From Hyphomicrobiales bacterium (GTDB lineage: Bacteria; Pseudomonadota; Alphaproteobacteria; Rhizobiales; Devosiaceae): a stretch of DNA of 64,000 nt. The notes beneath the pieces are model-generated. The model saw nothing but the letters and a program-made list of their open reading frames with translations. It was not told the origin of the DNA and did no database searches. Position 1 is the first letter of the stretch, and each line of letters starts with the position of its first letter. Positions 38,057 through 47,059 of the stretch are shown here, one piece after another. A program made the position numbers and the translations under genes. The stretch lies in NCBI GenBank assembly GCA_027487555.1, contig JAIYDI010000020.1:1-64000 (forward strand), given 5' to 3'.

Positions 38057-39472
38057 TCAGGTAGCCTGGTCCTTGAGACGTGCCAGGCTTTCCTCCCGTC
38101 CGATCAACACCATAACTTCGAAAATACCCGGCGAAACAGTGCGCCCGGTGAGCGCAGCACGCAGCGGCTGCGCCACTTTGCCCAACTTCAGCCCCCGGGC
38201 TTCTGCGAAGCTGCGTGCTGCTCCATCTAGGGCGGTGACACTCCAGTCATCCAGTACTGACAGCACTTCTATGAACTCGGCTATGCTCTGTCGTGCATCC
38301 TGGGTCAGTTGTGCGGCAGCTGCATCGTCGACACTTATCGGCCGCACGGCATAAATGAACTGCGCGAGGTCGACAAGCTCGAGCACGGTCTTGGCGCGGG
38401 GCTGCAGTTCGGGCAGGGCGGCCAGAACGGTATCGCGATTGTCCGTGAGGCCGGCGACATCGATGCTGCGTCCGATCTCGCGGGCCGTATCCACCATCAC
38501 CTTGTACAGACGCTCCGGCGTAGCGCCGCGGATATAGTGGCCGTTAATGTTCTCGAGCTTCACGAAATCGAAGCGTGCGGCGCCCTTATTCAGCGCGTCG
38601 AGTCCGAACCACTCCACCATCTGATCGGTCGAGAAGATCTCCTCATCACCGTGCGACCAACCGAGCCGCGCGAGGTAGTTTCGCAACGCTTCGGGCAGGT
38701 AGCCGAGTTGGCGATAGGCCTCTACCCCAAGGGCGCCGTGGCGCTTGGAAAGCTTGGCGCCATCCGGCCCATGGATCAGCGGGATATGTGCCATCTCCGG
38801 CACAGACCAGCCCATGCCGTTATAGATGACGATCTGGCGGGCGGCATTGGTCAGATGATCGTCGCCACGGATTATGTTGGTCACGCCCATGTCGTGGTCG
38901 TCCACCACCACGGCCAACATGTAGGTCGGCGTACCATCCGATCGCAGAATGATGAAATCGTCGAGGTTCTCGGCCTTGAACACAACTTCGCCCTGCACAT
39001 GGTCCTGCACGCGGATCTCTCCGGCTTGCGGCGCCTTTATGCGGATGACGGGGGCTACGCCCTTCGGCGCTTCTGATGGGTCGCGGTCGCGCCAATAGCC
39101 GTTGTAGCGCGGTGGCTTGCCAGCAGCGCGCGCATCCTCGCGCATCTGTGCCAGTTCTTCTTGCGAGCAGTAGCAGTAGTAGGCTTGGCCGCGTGACAGC
39201 AGCTCCTGCGCCACTTCAGCGTGGCGGGCCGCGCGGCTGAACTGCATGAACGGCTCACCGTCCCACTCCAGGCCGAGCCATTGCAAACCATCGAAGATGG
39301 CCTGCACGGCGCCGTCTGTGGAGCGTTCGCGGTCGGTATCCTCGATACGGAGCAGCATTTTTCCGCCGGTGTGGCGGGCAAAGGCCCAGTTGAACAGGGC
39401 AGTGCGCGCGCCGCCGATATGCAGGTAGCCGGTAGGGGATGGCGCGAAGCGGGTGACGACGGGAGACGCCAT
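38057..39472 (-). CDS. gltX: glutamate--tRNA ligase
   Basis: A 471-residue class I aminoacyl-tRNA synthetase charging tRNA-Glu. [20 protein letters not shown] contains the HIGH-equivalent HIGG; the KMSKS-equivalent is [11 protein letters not shown] 39472 gives the standard N-terminus ([15 protein letters not shown]); the 27 codons before it are not conserved. A CYCYSQEEL segment lies in the insertion where zinc-type GltX has cysteines, but a full four-Cys site is not seen. Alphaproteobacteria often have a second GltX elsewhere that may also charge tRNA-Gln; this copy's specificity is assumed. Confidence 0.95.
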   Translation of the reverse strand: MASPVVTRFAPSPTGYLHIGGARTALFNWAFARHTGGKMLLRIEDTDRERSTDGAVQAIFDGLQWLGLEWDGEPFMQFSRAARHAEVAQELLSRGQAYYCYCSQEELAQMREDARAAGKPPRYNGYWRDRDPSEAPKGVAPVIRIKAPQAGEIRVQDHVQGEVVFKAENLDDFIILRSDGTPTYMLAVVVDDHDMGVTNIIRGDDHLTNAARQIVIYNGMGWSVPEMAHIPLIHGPDGAKLSKRHGALGVEAYRQLGYLPEALRNYLARLGWSHGDEEIFSTDQMVEWFGLDALNKGAARFDFVKLENINGHYIRGATPERLYKVMVDTAREIGRSIDVAGLTDNRDTVLAALPELQPRAKTVLELVDLAQFIYAVRPISVDDAAAAQLTQDARQSIAEFIEVLSVLDDWSVTALDGAARSFAEARGLKLGKVAQPLRAALTGRTVSPGIFEVMVLIGREESLARLKDQAT

Positions 39473-39606
39473 GGAAACGTGACCTCGGATGCGTGTTGGC
39501 CGGTGTGTAAGCGCCGGTGCCGACAAGTGCAAGTCTTGCATCGCCGCTGCCACTGGTCAGGCCAGTACTACCGTGCCAAGCTTGGGCGGCGGGACATGGG
39601 GGCGAT

Positions 39607-41736
39607 ATGTCCACAGTGCTGGAAGAGAGCCAGATCGTCGAGCCGCGGCGTGTTGCGCCGCGCCGGTCTCCTGCTGTACCGCAATTGCGACCGACCCGAT
39701 TGCAGCGGCTGGTTCATGCCATTGTCGCCAGCTTTGCGGATGTCCTGGATTCCCGCCGCATATTCGTGCTGCTGCCGTTCGCGCTCCTGGCGGGACTCAC
39801 GATCTCGGCAGCGATGCCGCAGGATGCAGCGCCAACCACCCTTGTCGCTGTAGGTCTGGGAATTGCGGTCGTATGGTTTTTAGGCCGCGACTTTGCAAGC
39901 GTTCGCTATCCGGCGCTGCTCTTGGGCGCCGTATGGGCCGGAATCAGCCTCTTGCCAATGCATGGCACCTTCATTGGCACGACGATGCTGGCTCGGCCCG
40001 TCTACGGAACATTTCAGGTCACGGTCGATGAACTGATCACCATCGATGGCACCAAGGCCCGGGTCATCGCTTCTTTGATTACCCCGATGGGGGATGCAAG
40101 AGATCCCGGCATTCGCCGCGCCAGAATTGCCATCGATACACCAACCATTGCACCGGGCGATGTGTTTGAAGGGAAGTTCCGTTTCTACCCCGTGCCGGCG
40201 CCAGTCCTGCCCAACGGCTTTGATACGCAGTTTCACGCATATTTCGATGGTGTCGGAGCCTATGGCAATGCGACCTCTGACATCCGGCTCGTGGCACACG
40301 GGGCGCAGCTGTTCGACAGACTGGTTGCAGATGTACGGCAGGGGATTTCGACCAGCATCGACGACGTGCTGAGTGCGCCCGCCGCGGGGATTGCGCGTGC
40401 GCTGATCAACGGTGACCAGAGCAAGATCGATGATGACACGCGGAATGTCCTGGCAGCCGCGGGGCTTGCCCATGTCTATTCGGTATCAGGGTTGCATCTG
40501 AGCCTGGTCGCCGTGCTGACCATGTCCGTCCTCCGGGTCCTTCTCTCCATGCTTCCGGGCATTGGCCGGTACGTGGCGGAAAAGCGGGTTGCGGCGCTGG
40601 GCGGCATCATTGCTGCCCTTGGCTACTTCGCTATTTCCGGCGGCAATGTCGCAGCGCTGCGCTCGACGATCATGATCCTTCTCGTCTTGGGTGCCGTCGT
40701 CTTCGGGCGTCGCGCACTCACCATGCGCAATGTCGCGATTGCCGCGCTGCTGGTCATGATTACCGACCCGGCCTCGGCCTTCCGTCCCAGCTTCCAGCTG
40801 TCCTTTTCGGCGGTGGTCGGGCTCGTTGGCGCGTGGGAGAGCTGGGCGCGCGATTCCGAACGCTATACCGGCCTGTGGGAGCGCAGCCTGCGGTATCTCG
40901 GCGCCAGCGCGTTGACCAGCGCGGTGGCCGGCCTGTCGACCGTGCTGTTCTCGGTCTATTATTTCCAGCAGACCTCGCCACTCGGTATCGTCGCCAATAT
41001 GGCGGTCCTGCCGATCGTCACCATTGTGATGATGCCGATGGCGATGCTCGGTACTCTTCTCATGCCGTTCGGCATAGCAGCGCCGTGCATATTGGCGCTC
41101 GGCTGGTCAATCGACCGCATGCTCGATATCGCGCGTTTCATTGCCGGCCTCAGCGCCGGAATCGGTTGGAGTCCGCAGCTGGCACCCACGGCCCTGCTGG
41201 TTGGGCTCGGCGCATATGCCTGGTTTGCCTTCTTTACGACGCGCCTGCGCTATGCAGGACCAGCGATGGCTGCCCTGCTCATTGCCCTCTTCTGTATCGA
41301 CCAGAAGCCAGATCTGCTTGTCGCCGACACCACCCAGGCTATTGCGGTACGAAGCGCCGCGGGCATGGTGCTAGCCGCGGGCAAGTCGACAAGTTTCGCC
41401 GTACGCGCCTGGCAGGAGGATCTGGGCGAGACCATCTCGGCCGTCGCGCCGGGGCAGGCATGTACACCCGACGGATGTCGCTTCGCCAGCGATATCGGCT
41501 TCACTCTTGGCATTGCTCGCACTGAAGCTGGCGTCCACGAACTCTGCGGGCGGGTAGATGTGCTCGTGGCGCGGGGCGAGATTCGATCCAGTTGCGAACA
41601 GGGCCTGATGATTGGCCCGCTGGATTTGGCGCGGCGCGGTACTTTCTGGCTCAGATGGCTGGCGCCGTCCGGACCTTTCGAGGTTCGGACGGCCATAGAC
41701 GGGCTCAGCCGCCCGTGGCGAGTTCAGCCACCGTGA
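39607..41736 (+). CDS. comEC: ComEC/Rec2-type DNA uptake channel protein
   Basis: A ~709-residue polytopic membrane protein: an N-terminal DUF4131-type region with TMs and a small soluble domain (~50-230), then the competence domain with LAHVYSVSGLHLSLVAVLTM (the family SGLH motif) and RSTIMILLVLGAVVFGRRAL. A C-terminal soluble tail (~580-709) takes the place of the complete metallo-beta-lactamase nuclease domain found in Gram-positive ComEC, as is common in this group. It would pass single-stranded DNA across the inner membrane. ATG 39607 starts after GGGGGCG. It is divergent from gltX and its end overlaps the convergent beta-galactosidase by 32 bases. Confidence 0.9.
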   Translation: MSTVLEESQIVEPRRVAPRRSPAVPQLRPTRLQRLVHAIVASFADVLDSRRIFVLLPFALLAGLTISAAMPQDAAPTTLVAVGLGIAVVWFLGRDFASVRYPALLLGAVWAGISLLPMHGTFIGTTMLARPVYGTFQVTVDELITIDGTKARVIASLITPMGDARDPGIRRARIAIDTPTIAPGDVFEGKFRFYPVPAPVLPNGFDTQFHAYFDGVGAYGNATSDIRLVAHGAQLFDRLVADVRQGISTSIDDVLSAPAAGIARALINGDQSKIDDDTRNVLAAAGLAHVYSVSGLHLSLVAVLTMSVLRVLLSMLPGIGRYVAEKRVAALGGIIAALGYFAISGGNVAALRSTIMILLVLGAVVFGRRALTMRNVAIAALLVMITDPASAFRPSFQLSFSAVVGLVGAWESWARDSERYTGLWERSLRYLGASALTSAVAGLSTVLFSVYYFQQTSPLGIVANMAVLPIVTIVMMPMAMLGTLLMPFGIAAPCILALGWSIDRMLDIARFIAGLSAGIGWSPQLAPTALLVGLGAYAWFAFFTTRLRYAGPAMAALLIALFCIDQKPDLLVADTTQAIAVRSAAGMVLAAGKSTSFAVRAWQEDLGETISAVAPGQACTPDGCRFASDIGFTLGIARTEAGVHELCGRVDVLVARGEIRSSCEQGLMIGPLDLARRGTFWLRWLAPSGPFEVRTAIDGLSRPWRVQPP

Positions 41737-43669
41737 CACCGGCTGCGGGCATATCCGCGTTGCCCAGCACATAGGCTCGCTCGTCTGCGGCGTGATTGAG
41801 CGTCGCAGGCTGGTCGCCATAGTTGAAGTAGATGCGCCACTTGCCGCGCGTGCGACAGCGAACACCCGCCGGAAGCTCCAGAGTCGGGATATCTGCGTCG
41901 GCGATCAGATGGTCGATTATGCGCTGCATCAGCGCACGATCGCCGCTCGCCGCCAGATAGTTGAGGCGTCCCTGCGCGATGAGCACAGGAAAATTCTCTT
42001 CGTCCTCAATGACAATTTCGGCATTGGTCTCGAGTCGCTCGCGCCAGTGTCCAACATTGCCACCGCCCTTGACGGACACCTTGTGGATGGGGTTGGACGC
42101 ATCGATGCGAATGACCTTGGCGTCGAGCAGATTGCGCGGCAGATCCGGTCCGAGCGCGGCCGGAATCGAAAAATCCTCCGTCTTTGAGCCCGATCGCGGC
42201 CCGATGAGCAGATGCCCATCGAAATCCGCAATTGCAGTGCGCAGCGCCTCGTTCCAAGCAAACAACGCCGGGATGATGACAAGATCATAGCCGCTGAAGT
42301 CGGATGTCGCGGGCGACAGGAAATCCACCTCGATACCGCGCTTCCTGAGCGGCACATAGCAATTGCGCACGTGCTGCAGGTGCGAGAAACCCTTGGCCTG
42401 TGGCTGGATTTCCCAGGCCCATTCGCTCTGGTAGTCGAATACGACCGCCACACGAGCCTTGCCTGGCTTGCCGTCGAACTTGAGCTGTGCGATTTCCTCG
42501 GCGACCTGCTTGGCCTCGAAATAGGCGGGCGCAGGCTCCCGATCCGGCCGCGTCAGGCCCGCATGCATCTGCTCCTGCGCGAAGGGCGCCTGCCGCCAAC
42601 GGAAGTACGACACGACTTCGGCGCCATGGGCAAAGGCTTCCCACGCCCACAGCCGCGCCATGCCCGGCAACGGATCGGGGTTGAAATCCGCCCAGTTCAC
42701 CGGGCCGGGCTGCAGTTCCATGATCCACCAGCGGCCGCGGCCGACAGCGCGATAGAGATCGTGGTGCATGCCCGAGCTGTCCGGATCGCCTTGGCGGAAA
42801 TACGGTGTTTTCAGATCCTGCGGTTCCGGCGCGCCATCGAGATGCCCGAGGGGGTAAGAATCCCAGCTCATCACGTCCAGCGTTTCGGCGAGCTTGAAAT
42901 GATCGTAGCCGGTGAAGCGGCACATCGAATTGTGGATCACCGGCAGGTCGGGCCGCGCGGCCTTCAACACATCGAACTGCACCTTGTTGAATTCCGCAAC
43001 CTGATCGGACGAGAAGCGGCGGAAATCGAGCGAGGCTATCGGGTTGGGCTCAGTGACGGTGAGGGACGGGAGGTCGATCTCGTCGAAATCGGCATAATCC
43101 ATCGACCAGAATACATTGCCCCAGGCCGCGTTCAGCGCCTCGACGGTGCCGTAGCGGGCCTTCAGCCAGGCGCGATAGCCCTGCAAAGCGGAGTCCGAAT
43201 AGGAGAGCACGGTGCCATGACAGCCATATTCATTGTCGGTCTGCCAGCCGGCGAGGGCAGGGTGCTGCCCGACCGCATCGACGATCAGCTGCGTGATGCG
43301 CGCGCATTCCTTGCGAAAGCCCAGATGCGAGAAGCAATAGTGCCGGCGCGAGCCGAAGCCGCGCGGACGCCCATCCTTGTCAACGGCAAGCATGTCCGGA
43401 TACTTGGTGAGCATCCAGCGGGGTGGGGTCGCAGTGGGCGTTCCGACAATGACCTTGAGCCCGTGGCGGCCGAGGGTATCCATCGACTCGATCAGCCAGG
43501 AGAAGTCGAGCTGGCCCGGCTTCGGTTCGAAGCGCGACCAGGCGAACTCGCCTATGCGGACATATTTTATGCCGACTTCCGCCATCTGGCGGGCATCGTC
43601 TTCCCACCACTCCGACGGCCATTGTTCGGGATAGTAGCAGACGCCAATGGAGGGGGAGATCAACGACAT
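41705..43669 (-). CDS. GH42 beta-galactosidase
   Basis: A 654-residue glycoside hydrolase family 42 enzyme cleaving terminal beta-galactosides. IGVCYYPEQWPSEWWEDDAR opens the TIM barrel. The acid/base Glu is in GWQTDNEYGCHG and the nucleophile Glu in WWIMELQPGPVNWADF; trimerisation and C-terminal beta domains follow. There is no signal peptide, so it acts in the cytosol on imported oligosaccharides. ATG 43669 is chosen, 2 bases after the lactonase stop; the longer upstream frame overlaps that gene. It is last in the dgoK-dgoA-lactonase-bga operon, so the released galactose would feed the oxidative route. Confidence 0.93.
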   Translation of the reverse strand: MSLISPSIGVCYYPEQWPSEWWEDDARQMAEVGIKYVRIGEFAWSRFEPKPGQLDFSWLIESMDTLGRHGLKVIVGTPTATPPRWMLTKYPDMLAVDKDGRPRGFGSRRHYCFSHLGFRKECARITQLIVDAVGQHPALAGWQTDNEYGCHGTVLSYSDSALQGYRAWLKARYGTVEALNAAWGNVFWSMDYADFDEIDLPSLTVTEPNPIASLDFRRFSSDQVAEFNKVQFDVLKAARPDLPVIHNSMCRFTGYDHFKLAETLDVMSWDSYPLGHLDGAPEPQDLKTPYFRQGDPDSSGMHHDLYRAVGRGRWWIMELQPGPVNWADFNPDPLPGMARLWAWEAFAHGAEVVSYFRWRQAPFAQEQMHAGLTRPDREPAPAYFEAKQVAEEIAQLKFDGKPGKARVAVVFDYQSEWAWEIQPQAKGFSHLQHVRNCYVPLRKRGIEVDFLSPATSDFSGYDLVIIPALFAWNEALRTAIADFDGHLLIGPRSGSKTEDFSIPAALGPDLPRNLLDAKVIRIDASNPIHKVSVKGGGNVGHWRERLETNAEIVIEDEENFPVLIAQGRLNYLAASGDRALMQRIIDHLIADADIPTLELPAGVRCRTRGKWRIYFNYGDQPATLNHAADERAYVLGNADMPAAGVTVAELATGG

Positions 43670-43671
43670 CC

Positions 43672-44541
43672 TCACAGCTTGATAAAAGGATCGGGGCGGC
43701 CGGGCACATCGAGCTCGACCACAAAGACGCTGCCCGAGAGCGGTTCGCGCTCGAGCTGTTCGGCGCTCATGTGCTCGCGAGCAGTGGTGATGTAGAGGGT
43801 CTTGCCGTCCTTGCCGCCAAAAGCCGGGCAGGAGGGCTGGCTGACCGGCAGGTCGACGACTGTATCGACCTCGCCATCGGGCGAGAAGCGGATGACGACG
43901 CCGGCGCCCCAGCGGGCATTCCACACATAGCCTTCGGTGTCGACCACCGCGCCATCGGCGCCACCGACGCCCTTGAGCGCCGAGAAGGTCTCCCATTCCG
44001 ATATCGGCAGCCCGGTCTCCGGATCGATGCGGCAGCGCTTGATCTCGGCGCCAGCATCGGTGTGGTACGCAAAGCGCCCGTCGGGCGAAAAGCAGATGGC
44101 ATTGGGGATGGTGATGTCCGACATGATCGGCGTCATCTTGCCGGCGCGATATTGCTGCACCGAGCCCGAGGCCTTCTCGGCCTTCCGCCCCATAGTGCCG
44201 ATCCAGAAGCCACCCGACGGATCGACCCGGCTGTCATTGGTACGGTTATGCGGCTTGTCGGCTTCGATCGGGAAGATCGGGGCACGCTCATCGGTAACAA
44301 GATTGTAGCGGGTCAGCATACCGGACACAGCTACAGCGAGGTTATCTCGATCAATCACCGCGGCTGCGCTGGCGCGATCTGGAAATGTCACCCGGTCGAC
44401 GATATGGCCGTCCGGGGTGGCGCTCAGCATCGTCTGGTTGAGGATGTCAAACCAGAACAGGCGCTCCAACAGCGGATGCCAGAACGGACCCTCGCCCAAT
44501 TCGCAGCGGCTATCGACGAAGAGATCGGCCTTGGTCTTCAT
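43672..44541 (-). CDS. SMP-30/gluconolactonase-family sugar lactonase (probable galactonolactonase)
   Basis: A 289-residue six-bladed propeller of the SMP-30/regucalcin family. Metal-site residues are visible in CELGEGPFWH (Glu17), RTNDSRVDPSGGFWIGTMGR (Asn), PNAICFSPDG (Asn) and DGAVVDTEGYVWNA (Asp). Family members open aldono-1,4/1,5-lactones. Its overlap with dgoA (4 bases) and position before a beta-galactosidase make D-galactono-lactone the likely substrate, though arabinono- or gluconolactone cannot be excluded from sequence. Confidence 0.88.
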   Translation of the reverse strand: MKTKADLFVDSRCELGEGPFWHPLLERLFWFDILNQTMLSATPDGHIVDRVTFPDRASAAAVIDRDNLAVAVSGMLTRYNLVTDERAPIFPIEADKPHNRTNDSRVDPSGGFWIGTMGRKAEKASGSVQQYRAGKMTPIMSDITIPNAICFSPDGRFAYHTDAGAEIKRCRIDPETGLPISEWETFSALKGVGGADGAVVDTEGYVWNARWGAGVVIRFSPDGEVDTVVDLPVSQPSCPAFGGKDGKTLYITTAREHMSAEQLEREPLSGSVFVVELDVPGRPDPFIKL

Positions 44542-45149
44542 TTGCTCAGCCCCATGTCATAGGCGGCGACTGCCGTGGCAGCGCGCTCAGCAACATCCTT
44601 CGCGGTCATGCCGGGCTTGTAGATGTAGGTCCCGAGCCCGAAACCGGCGCAGCCCGCCGCAAAATACTCGCCGAAATTATCGGGATTGGCGCCACCCACG
44701 GCATAGAGCGGGATCGCCGACGGCAGCACGGCCTTCATCGCCTTGATCCCCTTGGGACCGAGCACTTCGGCGGGGAAGAACTTGAGGCCCGTTGCGCCGG
44801 ACCGAATAGCTGTGAAGGCATCCGTCGGCGAGAACACGCCCGGATAGGACGCCATGCCGAGTTCGCGGGTCTTCTTGATCACGTCGGCGTTGGTGTCCGG
44901 CGAGACGACAAACGTGCCGCCGCTGGCCTTGACCTTCTCGGCGTCTTCCACCGACAGCACAGTCCCGGCGCCAATTTCCGCCTTGCCGGCAAAGGCCTTG
45001 GACGCCGATGCGATCGAGGAGAAGGCGTCGGGCGAGTTGAGCGGGACTTCAATCAGGGTGATGCCGGCCTCCACAAGCGCAGCGCAGACCGGAACGGCTT
45101 CGGCAGGCGTGATGCCGCGCAGGATGGCGATGATATGTCGATGGCTCAT
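44538..45149 (-). CDS. dgoA: 2-dehydro-3-deoxy-6-phosphogalactonate aldolase
   Basis: A 203-residue KDPG/KDPGal aldolase splitting KDPGal to pyruvate and glyceraldehyde-3-phosphate. Active-site features: ILRGITPAEA (phosphate/carboxylate Arg), IEVPLNSPDA (general-base Glu), GAGTVL, and the Schiff-base Lys in GLKFFPAEVLGPKGIKA. The LNSP and neighbouring-kinase context favour the galactonate over the gluconate enzyme. ATG 45149 gives the standard start, 2 bases after the dgoK stop. Confidence 0.92.
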   Translation of the reverse strand: MSHRHIIAILRGITPAEAVPVCAALVEAGITLIEVPLNSPDAFSSIASASKAFAGKAEIGAGTVLSVEDAEKVKASGGTFVVSPDTNADVIKKTRELGMASYPGVFSPTDAFTAIRSGATGLKFFPAEVLGPKGIKAMKAVLPSAIPLYAVGGANPDNFGEYFAAGCAGFGLGTYIYKPGMTAKDVAERAATAVAAYDMGLSK

Positions 45150-45151
45150 GT

Positions 45152-46057
45152 TCAGGTCCTTGCTGCCTTGAGACCGGCAAGTGTCGCGTCGGTGGCGTCG
45201 ACGACCCGCGCGCGGGCGCCGGCCTTCCGGAAGGCGGTGAGATAGAGAGTGCAAAGCGCGGGGCTGCCGATCAGCGGGATTTCTGCGCTGCTGATCCAGT
45301 CGCGCTGGCCGCCGATTTCGGCGCCGATCAGGAGGCCGGAGAGGAACCCGGCGGAGTAGGGAGCGGAACGGCCATTGAGCAGCGACCCGGCGCGCACCTT
45401 GAACAGCGTCGCGGTCAGCCGCTCCGGCTTGTCGAGGCCAAGCTCGAGGCCCGCCTCAAACCCGGCGTCACGGTCCGCACCCGAAAGCTCGCCCTGCAAC
45501 GAATGGCGCAGAACGGAATGGGTCTTCAGCACTTCGAAGATCTCGCCGGTCATAGCGCTCGAGAATTCACGTAGCACATGGCCATCGAGCAGCGCCCATT
45601 TGCTGTGGGTGCCGGGCATGACCACAAGACCCTCGAAACCTGGAGCGAGTGCGGCGAGACCGAGCAACTGGGTCTCTTCGCCGCGCATCACATCCTCGGC
45701 GCCGGGAGTGCGCACGCACACACCCGGGAGGATCCGTGGGACAATCCGGCCCTCCGGCATGTGCGGCACGACGGCGCCATCAGCAAGCCGTGACAGATCT
45801 GCCGGTGCGTCGAGATAGGGCGCTTCTTTCCACCCCTGTCGCGCCCCCGCCATTCCGCAGATCAGCACATCAAGCCGGTCGCCAGGAACGGGGGCGAGGA
45901 GTTCGGTCAATACCGCCGGGAACTCGGCGGGGGTCAGCTTTCCCATGCCGTGGGGCGAAGAAAGCGACGCCTCGATCGCTCCGTCGCCGTCGATCTGCCA
46001 CGCCCTGAGGTTCGACGTGCCCCAGTCTACCGCGACCCAATGTCCACTACCGGCCAA
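45152..46057 (-). CDS. dgoK: 2-dehydro-3-deoxygalactonokinase
   Basis: A 301-residue DgoK of the actin-like ATPase fold: WVAVDWGTSNLRAWQIDGDG (phosphate-1 loop), CGMAGARQGW, VVMPGTHSKWALLDG and FLSGLLIGAEI are family segments. It phosphorylates KDGal at C6. The start is TTG 46057-46055 with GGGAGG six bases upstream; no ATG fits the family N-terminus better. It is the first gene of the galactose islet. The ribosome site is part of a long inverted repeat (46064-46136), suggesting control of translation or a DNA-binding site. Confidence 0.9.
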   Translation of the reverse strand: MAGSGHWVAVDWGTSNLRAWQIDGDGAIEASLSSPHGMGKLTPAEFPAVLTELLAPVPGDRLDVLICGMAGARQGWKEAPYLDAPADLSRLADGAVVPHMPEGRIVPRILPGVCVRTPGAEDVMRGEETQLLGLAALAPGFEGLVVMPGTHSKWALLDGHVLREFSSAMTGEIFEVLKTHSVLRHSLQGELSGADRDAGFEAGLELGLDKPERLTATLFKVRAGSLLNGRSAPYSAGFLSGLLIGAEIGGQRDWISSAEIPLIGSPALCTLYLTAFRKAGARARVVDATDATLAGLKAART

Positions 46058-46063
46058 GGCTAC

Positions 46064-46136
46064 CTCCCGCCAGACAACTCCTGTGATCCCCTAGCGGGTC
46101 GATTGCGACCTGAACAGGGCAAAGCACTGGCGGGAG
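46064..46136 (-). promoter_or_regulatory. inverted repeat covering the dgoK ribosome-binding site
   Basis: CTCCCGCCAG (46064-46073) and CTGGCGGGAG (46127-46136) are perfect 10-bp complements 53 bases apart. In the dgoK message the downstream arm contains the GGGAG of the Shine-Dalgarno sequence, so pairing would hide it. It could equally be a two-site operator. No regulator gene is nearby. Confidence 0.5.
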
Positions 46137-46198
46137 AGAATTTTCCAAAGTCCTGGTCAGCCGATCCGCTCATTGGGTAAGGTCGGCCAGACGCGTGC

Positions 46199-46927
46199 CT
46201 AGTACTTGCGGAGTAACCCGACCAAGCGGCCCTGAACCTTCACACGGTCCGGCGGGAAGATGCGCGTCTCGTAGGCAGGATTGGCCGCTTCGAGCGCAAT
46301 GGAATTGCCGCGACGGCGCAGTCGCTTCAGCGTCGCCTCTTCCTCGTCGACGAGGGCCACGACGATCTCACCGGTGGCGGCTGCGTCCTGCTTCTTGATC
46401 AGGACAGTATCGCCATCAAAGATACCCGCCTCGATCATCGAGTCGCCACGCACCTCAAGCGCATAATGCTCGCCTGGTCCGAGCATCTCAGGTGGCACCA
46501 TGATGGTGTGGGAATGCGTCTGGATCGCCTCGATCGGCGTACCCGCCGCGATGCGCCCCATCACCGGGACAGTCACCGGACGCCCTGCATCTGTGACCGG
46601 CGCCTGGTTCGCGACATTCGCCCGCGGCGGCGGCGCCGACACCTTGCCGAGATTGCCCTCAATGACTGAGGGCTCAAAACGTGCCTTGCGTCCGCCAAGC
46701 GACGGATTCATCGAATCCGGCAGCTTGATCACTTCCAACGCCCGGGCGCGGTTGGGCAGTCGGCGGATGAAGCCGCGCTCTTCAAGCGCCGTAATCAATC
46801 GGTGAATACCCGACTTGCTGCGCAGATCGAGAGCATCCTTCATTTCATCGAAGGAGGGCGGAATTCCCGTCTCCTTCATGCGCTCGTGAATGAACATGAG
46901 CAGTTCGTGTTGCTTGCGCGTCAGCAT
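46199..46927 (-). CDS. lexA: SOS regulator LexA
   Basis: A 242-residue LexA. The N-terminal winged helix ([29 protein letters not shown] ... [16 protein letters not shown]) binds SOS boxes; the C-terminal S24 domain carries the cleavage Ala-Gly in [12 protein letters not shown], the Ser of [17 protein letters not shown] and the catalytic Lys in EATLKRL. The linker is longer than in E. coli LexA (202 residues), as usual in alphaproteobacteria. Two SOS boxes lie upstream, consistent with autoregulation. It follows moeA on the same strand with a 132-base gap. Confidence 0.97.
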   Translation of the reverse strand: MLTRKQHELLMFIHERMKETGIPPSFDEMKDALDLRSKSGIHRLITALEERGFIRRLPNRARALEVIKLPDSMNPSLGGRKARFEPSVIEGNLGKVSAPPPRANVANQAPVTDAGRPVTVPVMGRIAAGTPIEAIQTHSHTIMVPPEMLGPGEHYALEVRGDSMIEAGIFDGDTVLIKKQDAAATGEIVVALVDEEEATLKRLRRRGNSIALEAANPAYETRIFPPDRVKVQGRLVGLLRKY

Positions 46928-46950
46928 CGCAGACCCCGCGGGGAGAATCG

Positions 46951-46965
46951 GAACAAAGACTGAAC
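46951..46965 (-). promoter_or_regulatory. SOS box (GTTC-N7-GTTC) proximal to lexA
   Basis: On the minus strand this reads GTTCAGTCTTTGTTC, an exact match to the alphaproteobacterial LexA site GTTC-N7-GTTC, ending 24 bases before the lexA ATG. LexA autoregulation is expected. Confidence 0.9.
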
Positions 46966-46977
46966 ATGCTTGTAGCT

Positions 46978-46992
46978 GTTCCAGTTATGTTC
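46978..46992 (+). promoter_or_regulatory. second SOS box upstream of lexA, opposite orientation
   Basis: The plus strand reads GTTCCAGTTATGTTC, again GTTC-N7-GTTC. It is inverted relative to the proximal box and 12 bases away from it, so two LexA dimers could bind side by side. Confidence 0.8.
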
Positions 46993-47059
46993 TGCAAGTT
47001 TTCCCGTAAAATTGGGCGATTTGGCCACCGTTGACGCGCAAGGGGCGGTAGCCTCCAGC

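Noticed and set aside
42212..43795. A 527-codon plus-strand open frame opposite the beta-galactosidase
   Set aside because: It is the antisense shadow of the GH42 gene, which has both catalytic glutamates in frame.
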